Below, one piece after another: positions 59,295 through 64,000 of a stretch of DNA of 64,000 nt. The stretch's first letter is position 1. Every line of letters begins with the position of its first letter. Position numbers and translations under genes: made by a program. A model generated the notes under the pieces. The model worked only from the letters and a program-made list of their open reading frames with translations. It was not told the origin of the DNA and searched no databases. Where the stretch lies: NCBI GenBank assembly GCA_046047235.1, contig JBJOII010000006.1, forward strand, positions 6,932-70,931, given 5' to 3'. The stretch is from JBMTVN01 sp046047235 (GTDB lineage Bacteria; Verrucomicrobiota; Verrucomicrobiia; Limisphaerales; JAHDYP01).

Positions 59295-59944
59295 GAACGC
59301 TCTACCGCGCGGGCTGGGTCCTGACCCGTCTCATCGGCGCCACCTACCTCCCCTGCACCTACCACAACGCTGAACGTGTTCCAGACAGCGGCCCCGCCAT
59401 CCTCGCTGCCAATCACGAGAGCTTCATCGATCCGCCACTCGTGGGTGGCGGACTGTCCCGCGCCCTGAATTACCTCGCGCGGGAATCCCTCTTCACGGTG
59501 CCCATCATCGGAAGGCTCCTGCATGACGTGAATGCCGTGCCGGTCGACCGGGATGGCGGTGGAGCGGCGGGATTACGCGCCATCCTGTCAAGATTGCTCG
59601 ATGGCGGCGCCATCCTGCTCTTTCCCGAAGGAAGCCGCACCCCTGACGGGCGCATTCATCCCGCTCGATCAGGCATCGGCCTGACGGTGATCAAGTCTGA
59701 GGCACCGGTCATCCCCGTTCGCATTTTCGGCACCTACCAGGCCTGGGGAAGGCACTACACCCTGCCCCGTCCCGGAAAGGTCGCGGTAAAATACGGGCAT
59801 CCAATGGATTTCGCCGCTCTTCGACAGGAAGCCAAAACCTGCTCGAAGTCCCGATTGAAGGAGATCTACCGGCAGGTATCCGACGATATCATGTCTGCGA
59901 TCCAGGGCTTGGAACGTTTCACCGATCGCAACCGCTTTCCCTGA
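59291..59944 (+). CDS. plsC: 1-acyl-sn-glycerol-3-phosphate acyltransferase
   Basis: Protein of 217 residues. ANHESFIDPPL is the catalytic HxxxxD motif, FPEGSRTPDG the third acyltransferase motif, and VIPVRIFGTYQAW the fourth block. It adds the second acyl chain to lysophosphatidate in membrane lipid synthesis, at the inner membrane. It is the last gene of the forward cluster, with the recD2 gene convergent 30 bases away. Confidence 0.92.
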   Translation: MRTLYRAGWVLTRLIGATYLPCTYHNAERVPDSGPAILAANHESFIDPPLVGGGLSRALNYLARESLFTVPIIGRLLHDVNAVPVDRDGGGAAGLRAILSRLLDGGAILLFPEGSRTPDGRIHPARSGIGLTVIKSEAPVIPVRIFGTYQAWGRHYTLPRPGKVAVKYGHPMDFAALRQEAKTCSKSRLKEIYRQVSDDIMSAIQGLERFTDRNRFP

Positions 59945-59974
59945 GCCTACGCAGGCGGCCCCGGTCTCCAATGC

Positions 59975-62158
59975 TCAGGCTTCGGTCAGCCGGGTCTTCA
60001 ACCCGGAGAACCGATGACGTGTCTCGTTGTTTCTCACCGCCATCGCCAGGGCCTTCCGTTGCCCCACCAGCACCACCAGCTTGCGGCCCCGCGTGACCGC
60101 GGTGTAAATCAGGTTGCGCTGCAACAACGGGTAGTGCTGCGTGGCCAGCGGAATGACAACCGCTGGAAACTCGGAGCCTTGTGACTTGTGAATCGTAATC
60201 GCATACGCAAGGGATAGCTCGTCCAGCTCGCCGAACTCATAGGTCACCTCCCGGTTGTCAAACCGCACCACCAGCTCCCGCTCCCCGGTGTCGATCTTGG
60301 TCACCTGACCAATATCACCGTTGTAAACGTCCTTATCGTAGTCGTTCTCCAGCTGGATGACCTTGTCTCTCAAACGGAACTGCCAGCCAAACCTGTCCAC
60401 GAAAGGCTCACCCTCCCTGCGCGGGTTCAACTCCTCCTGTAAGTCTGTGTTCAATTGCTGGATCCCCAGTGAACCCCGGTTCATCGGACACAAAACCTGC
60501 ACATCACGAATCGGATCCAAACCGAATTTTGCAGGAATCCTGCGCTTCACCATCTCAAGGATGCTGCGCGTGATCTGGGGCGGGTCCTCTCTCTCAACGA
60601 AATAAAAGTCCGAGGGCTCGTCCTTCTGCGAGGGCGCAGGAATGATGCCCCCGTTGATCGCATGCGCCGTGGTGATGATCCGGCTGTTGGCCGCCTGCCG
60701 GAAGACCTCGGTCAATCGCACGACCGGCACGGTTCCACACTCGATCAGGTCCTTCAGCACGCTGCCCGGACCCACCGAAGGCAACTGGTCCACATCTCCC
60801 ACCAGCAGCAAAGCCCCCTTGAGCGGATGCGCACGGAGTACATGCGACATCAGCGACACATCCACCATCGAGGTCTCGTCAATCACCAGCAGGTCAGCGT
60901 CCAAGGGACGTCGCTCGTTGCGTACAAATCCCCCGCCCTTGGGATCCACCTCCAGCAGACGATGCAGTGTCTTGCTGTGCATGCGCGTAGCCTCGCCCAG
61001 CCGCTTGGCCGCCCGTCCGGTCGGGGCCGCCAGAAGACACCGCACCTTTTTCGCCCGCAGGATCTTCAAAGCGGCGTCCACCAGGGTGGTCTTGCCGACG
61101 CCCGGCCCACCGGTTAATACCACCACCCGGCTCTTGAAGATGGTGGCCAACGCCTCGCGCTGACTGGGGGCCAGCACGCGGTGGCTCTTCTCCTCATACC
61201 ACGCAATGGCCCGCTCAAGATGAATCGGTGGAAACTCCGATGCCGAACCGCGCAATAATCGGATTCGCCTCGCAATCTCCAGCTCGGCCCGCTGCAGATT
61301 GGGCAGGAATACCAGAAGCTCACCCCCCACTCTCTCCCGTAAAAGCTCTGCTGCATCAATAGACCGCTCCAGCGCCCGTTCCACTACTCCCGTCTCCACT
61401 CCCAGCAATGCGCAGGATTGCTCCAGCAGCAGCGTCTCCGGCAAGGCACAGTGGCCTTCCTCCGAGGCAGTCAGCAGCACGTGCTGCAAACCTGCCGCCG
61501 CCCGTGACAGCGAATCCACCGGGAAACCCAGCTGCTGCGCAATGTCGTCCGCCGTCTTGAACCCGATCCCGCGGATGTCCCGCGCCAGGATATACGGGTT
61601 GGATCGAACGCACTCAATGGCCTCTTCCCCGTAGGTCTTGAAGATCCGGACCGCCCGGCTGGTGCTGATTCCATGCGAGTGCAGAAAGACCATGATCTCC
61701 CGGATAATCTTCTGCTCCTCCCAGGCATCCTTGATCTGCTTGCGGCGCTTGGGCCCGACCCCTTCCACCTCCTGCAGCCGCGCGCTGGAATGCTCAATGA
61801 TGTCGAAAATGGTCTCCCCAAACGCTTCCACCAGTTTCTTGGCAAATACGGGACCAATACCCTTCACCATCCCGCTGCCAAGATACTTCTCAATACCCTC
61901 ACGGGTGGTAGGAGGTGTGCTCGTCAATAAATGCGCCCGAAACTGGCGGCCAAATTCACGGTCCCTCACCCACTGCCCCTCAGCGTTTACCCACTCGCCA
62001 GCGCTCACCGAAGGCAGCGTCCCCACCACGGTCTCCAAATCCCGGTGGCCCTTTACCTTAACCCGAAGGACGGCGAACCCGTTGTCCTCGTTGAAAAAGG
62101 TCACCCGCTCAATTAACCCGGCAAGGGTCTCAGCATGGGCGGGTGTCCCGTTGTTCAT
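59975..62158 (-). CDS. recD2: ATP-dependent RecD2-type DNA helicase
   Basis: Protein of 727 residues, length of RecD2. The N-terminal region (about 1-290) has the OB and helix-hairpin-helix parts typical of RecD2 (GSGMVKGIGPVFAKKLVE, EVEGVGPKRRKQI). The helicase core has GGPGVGKTTLVDAAL (Walker A), IDETSMVDVSLM (Walker B) and LVGDVDQLPSVGPG, and the C-terminal AYAITIHKSQGSEFPAVV and LIYTAVTRGRKLVVLVG. It is a 5'-3' helicase linked to DNA repair, and does not need RecBC. It converges on plsC. Confidence 0.95.
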   Translation of the reverse strand: MNNGTPAHAETLAGLIERVTFFNEDNGFAVLRVKVKGHRDLETVVGTLPSVSAGEWVNAEGQWVRDREFGRQFRAHLLTSTPPTTREGIEKYLGSGMVKGIGPVFAKKLVEAFGETIFDIIEHSSARLQEVEGVGPKRRKQIKDAWEEQKIIREIMVFLHSHGISTSRAVRIFKTYGEEAIECVRSNPYILARDIRGIGFKTADDIAQQLGFPVDSLSRAAAGLQHVLLTASEEGHCALPETLLLEQSCALLGVETGVVERALERSIDAAELLRERVGGELLVFLPNLQRAELEIARRIRLLRGSASEFPPIHLERAIAWYEEKSHRVLAPSQREALATIFKSRVVVLTGGPGVGKTTLVDAALKILRAKKVRCLLAAPTGRAAKRLGEATRMHSKTLHRLLEVDPKGGGFVRNERRPLDADLLVIDETSMVDVSLMSHVLRAHPLKGALLLVGDVDQLPSVGPGSVLKDLIECGTVPVVRLTEVFRQAANSRIITTAHAINGGIIPAPSQKDEPSDFYFVEREDPPQITRSILEMVKRRIPAKFGLDPIRDVQVLCPMNRGSLGIQQLNTDLQEELNPRREGEPFVDRFGWQFRLRDKVIQLENDYDKDVYNGDIGQVTKIDTGERELVVRFDNREVTYEFGELDELSLAYAITIHKSQGSEFPAVVIPLATQHYPLLQRNLIYTAVTRGRKLVVLVGQRKALAMAVRNNETRHRFSGLKTRLTEA

Positions 62159-62276
62159 GGCGCGCTAGCCTAGTGATGACGCAGTGGAAAGGAAAGCACC
62201 GGCGCCAACCTCCCGATGCACGCAAGTCCGGCTCATACCTCCGATACGCAGACTCAGCCGCATTCTTGCAACAGCC

Positions 62277-62555
62277 TCAAAAAAACCTGCCCAGCATCCC
62301 CCACAGAAAAAGTGCCAGAGCCCCCACTGCAACCCACCACCATAGGCGGGCGTTTCGACGACGCGGTGCCCGGTCGTGAAACTCCCGCTGCACGAAATCG
62401 TCGTAATCGAACTCCTCGTCCGGTAGCCCCAGTTCGTGATAACGCGCCTCGTCAGACCAGCCGGTCCGTTCATCCGCACCACAACCCGGACACGCACTGG
62501 CCCGCTCAGGAACAGCTTCACCGCAAACCGGACAAATCTCCGGGCTCGTGCCCAT
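62277..62555 (-). CDS. Small zinc-ribbon membrane protein
   Basis: Protein of 92 residues. CPVCGEAVPERASACPGCG is a zinc-ribbon with two CxxC pairs, followed by an acidic linker (LGLPDEEFDYDDF) and one C-terminal membrane helix (WWWVAVGALALFLWGML). The ribbon would face the cytoplasm. It lies 3 bases after the DAHP synthase stop and 118 bases before recD2, so is probably co-transcribed with DAHP synthase. Function unknown. Confidence 0.7.
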   Translation of the reverse strand: MGTSPEICPVCGEAVPERASACPGCGADERTGWSDEARYHELGLPDEEFDYDDFVQREFHDRAPRRRNARLWWWVAVGALALFLWGMLGRFF

Positions 62556-62558
62556 GAC

Positions 62559-63962
62559 CTAAGTGCGCTCCATGCGGCGCGCAATGGCAAAGGCCATCTC
62601 CATCGCCTGCTCGTAGTTGAGACGGGGATCGCAGTGGGTCTGATAGCAGGCGGCAAGGTCGTTCTCGGTCACTCCGCTCGCCCCGCCAATGCACTCGGTC
62701 ACATTCTCCGCAGTCAGCTCAAAATGGACCCCGGCAAGCACCGAACCGTTGGCCTGATGCACATCGATGGATTCCAACAGCTCCTTGAGTACGGAATCCA
62801 CATGTCTCGTCTTTCGCCCACTGCTCGTGCTGACCGTGTTCGCGTGCATCGGATCACATACCCAGGCAGGTCGATGACCCGAACGTGCCACAGCCTGCAC
62901 CAGCGGTGGCAGCACCTCAGCCACCCGCTCCGCGCCAATCCGGCAGATAATAAGCAAATCTCCCGGCTCGCAGCCGGCATCCAGAACATCCAGCAGCCGT
63001 AACAGGTCGTCAGGAGACATGGACGGTCCCACTTTCACCCCGACCGGATTGCGAATCCCGCGGAAGTATTCTACATGCGCCCCGTCACGGCTCCGGGTCC
63101 GCTCACCAATCCATGGCAGATGACATCCCAGGTTGTAGAAGACGTTGGGCCGCCGCGGCACCTGCCGGGTCAAAGCCGCCTCATACGGAAGACTCAGACC
63201 CTCATGGGTGGTGTAGAACTCGGTCCTGGCCAATTCACCAATGTGTGAGCCAGTCATGATTTCCAAAACCTCGATCGCGTTGCCCACGGCCTGGGCACGC
63301 CGCCGGTAATCGGCCCTCAGCTCGGCGGTCAAACCCGCCTTGCCCAAAAAGCCCAGATCCCAATACTCCGGATGATGCAGGTCAGCAAAACCACCCTCCA
63401 CCAGCGACCTGATGAAATTCAGCGTCATCGCCGCATGATGATAGGCAGTAAGCAGCCTCGATGGATCCGGACACCTCGACTCCGCAGTGAAGTCAGCCCC
63501 GTTGATCAGGTCGCCGTAATACGACGGAAGTGAGACCCCGTCGCGGGTCTCCGTGGGGCTGGAACGTGGCTTGGCATACTGCCCGGCAAACCGACCCAGC
63601 CGGATCACCGGGCGCTTCAACCCGTCAGTCAACACCAGACTCATCTGAAGCAAAATCTTGAGTTTGCTGGTCAGAATGTCCGGCCGGCAGTCACTGAACA
63701 CTTCAGCACAATCCCCACCCTGCAGGATGAATCGCTTGCCCAACGCAGCCTCGGCGATCTGGTTGCGCAACCGCTCAATTTCCCAGCTGGTCACCAGTGG
63801 AGGCAGCTCACCCAAATGGGCCACAGCTTCATCCAGTTTCCCCGGTTCATCATACACTGGCGCATGCTTCACCGGCTTCTCCCGCCAGCTCCACGGCGTC
63901 CACCCCTCCGGTGCAGCCGTCGCGTCCAACGGACTTAACAAATGATTCGATATGCTACTCAT
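62559..63962 (-). CDS. Class II DAHP synthase
   Basis: Protein of 467 residues, the plant/Mycobacterium-like class II form rather than the AroF/G/H type. The N-terminal WTPWSWREKPVKHAP and the core FILQGGDCAEVF (metal Cys), RLGRFAGQYAKPRS, PSYYGDLINGADFT and AWVCDPMHANTV (metal His) are conserved, as is the late GVHFELTAENVTEC segment. It condenses PEP and erythrose 4-phosphate, the entry step of the shikimate pathway. The start ATG at 63962 is clear, with a leading SSISN sequence. Confidence 0.94.
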   Translation of the reverse strand: MSSISNHLLSPLDATAAPEGWTPWSWREKPVKHAPVYDEPGKLDEAVAHLGELPPLVTSWEIERLRNQIAEAALGKRFILQGGDCAEVFSDCRPDILTSKLKILLQMSLVLTDGLKRPVIRLGRFAGQYAKPRSSPTETRDGVSLPSYYGDLINGADFTAESRCPDPSRLLTAYHHAAMTLNFIRSLVEGGFADLHHPEYWDLGFLGKAGLTAELRADYRRRAQAVGNAIEVLEIMTGSHIGELARTEFYTTHEGLSLPYEAALTRQVPRRPNVFYNLGCHLPWIGERTRSRDGAHVEYFRGIRNPVGVKVGPSMSPDDLLRLLDVLDAGCEPGDLLIICRIGAERVAEVLPPLVQAVARSGHRPAWVCDPMHANTVSTSSGRKTRHVDSVLKELLESIDVHQANGSVLAGVHFELTAENVTECIGGASGVTENDLAACYQTHCDPRLNYEQAMEMAFAIARRMERT

Positions 63963-64000
63963 GCAGAACTTCTCCTCAAAAACTCGTCCCCCACACCCCA

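Overview
The window looks like a chromosomal segment of a GC-rich member of the Verrucomicrobiota (or a close PVC-superphylum relative). This is inferred from family content, not from a marker phylogeny. The indicators are three secreted Cys-type sulfatases, a double DUF1080 protein, two Tat-exported Gfo/Idh/MocA proteins, two type II pseudopilin-like proteins starting with the FTLIELLVVIAIIAILA segment, a CotH-like secreted protein, a GreA protein with a very long N-terminal extension, and several secreted proteins ending in the same kind of short C-terminal module. No phage, IS element, CRISPR array or integrase was seen. One tRNA gene, tRNA-Lys(CTT), lies at 21863-21938.

Layout. 1-7.1 kb: a partial alpha/beta-hydrolase esterase and three sulfatases, interrupted by a metallo-beta-lactamase-fold hydrolase on the other strand; this looks like a sulfated-polysaccharide utilisation locus. 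7.1-13.1 kb: a MetE-like methyltransferase, a small secreted protein, then a tight minus-strand operon (membrane TPR protein, rhomboid protease, purB, secreted protein). 13.2-17.3 kb: a ribosome-hibernation-like small protein, the DUF1080 protein and a large secreted protein. 17.7-20.5 kb: a translationally coupled glycosyltransferase plus radical SAM pair, facing a LysE-type exporter. 20.7-27 kb: an EEP-family phosphodiesterase/nuclease, tRNA-Lys, a secreted protein, the CotH-like protein and a LamG-metallophosphoesterase. 27.1-30.2 kb: an overlapping DUF2868/DUF3482-GTPase pair. 30.3-36.3 kb: response regulator-HDOD protein, LVIVD propeller, pseudopilin, aspartate aminotransferase and a His-rich propeller-like protein. 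36.4-47.9 kb: tsaD, a C-terminal-processing protease, an oxidoreductase, rsmB, the long GreA protein, a pseudopilin, an MFS transporter, fabI and a lactonase. 48-55.5 kb: a second oxidoreductase, a decayed nucleoside-hydrolase remnant, malic enzyme, a DUF4832-type secreted protein and a divergent galactokinase-like GHMP protein. 55.6-60 kb: cbiX-like, tyrA, aroA, cmk and plsC in one forward cluster. 60-64 kb: recD2, a zinc-ribbon membrane protein and class II DAHP synthase.

Functional connections: DAHP synthase, AroA, TyrA and the aspartate/aromatic aminotransferase cover both ends of aromatic amino acid synthesis. The sulfatases, esterase, DUF1080 and Gfo/Idh/MocA proteins fit extracellular or periplasmic glycan processing.

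The most striking large-scale signal is base composition. The + strand is strongly G-rich at the left, near balance in the middle (about 33-47 kb) and C-rich at the right, whichever strand the genes use. That polarity is what is expected across a replication terminus.
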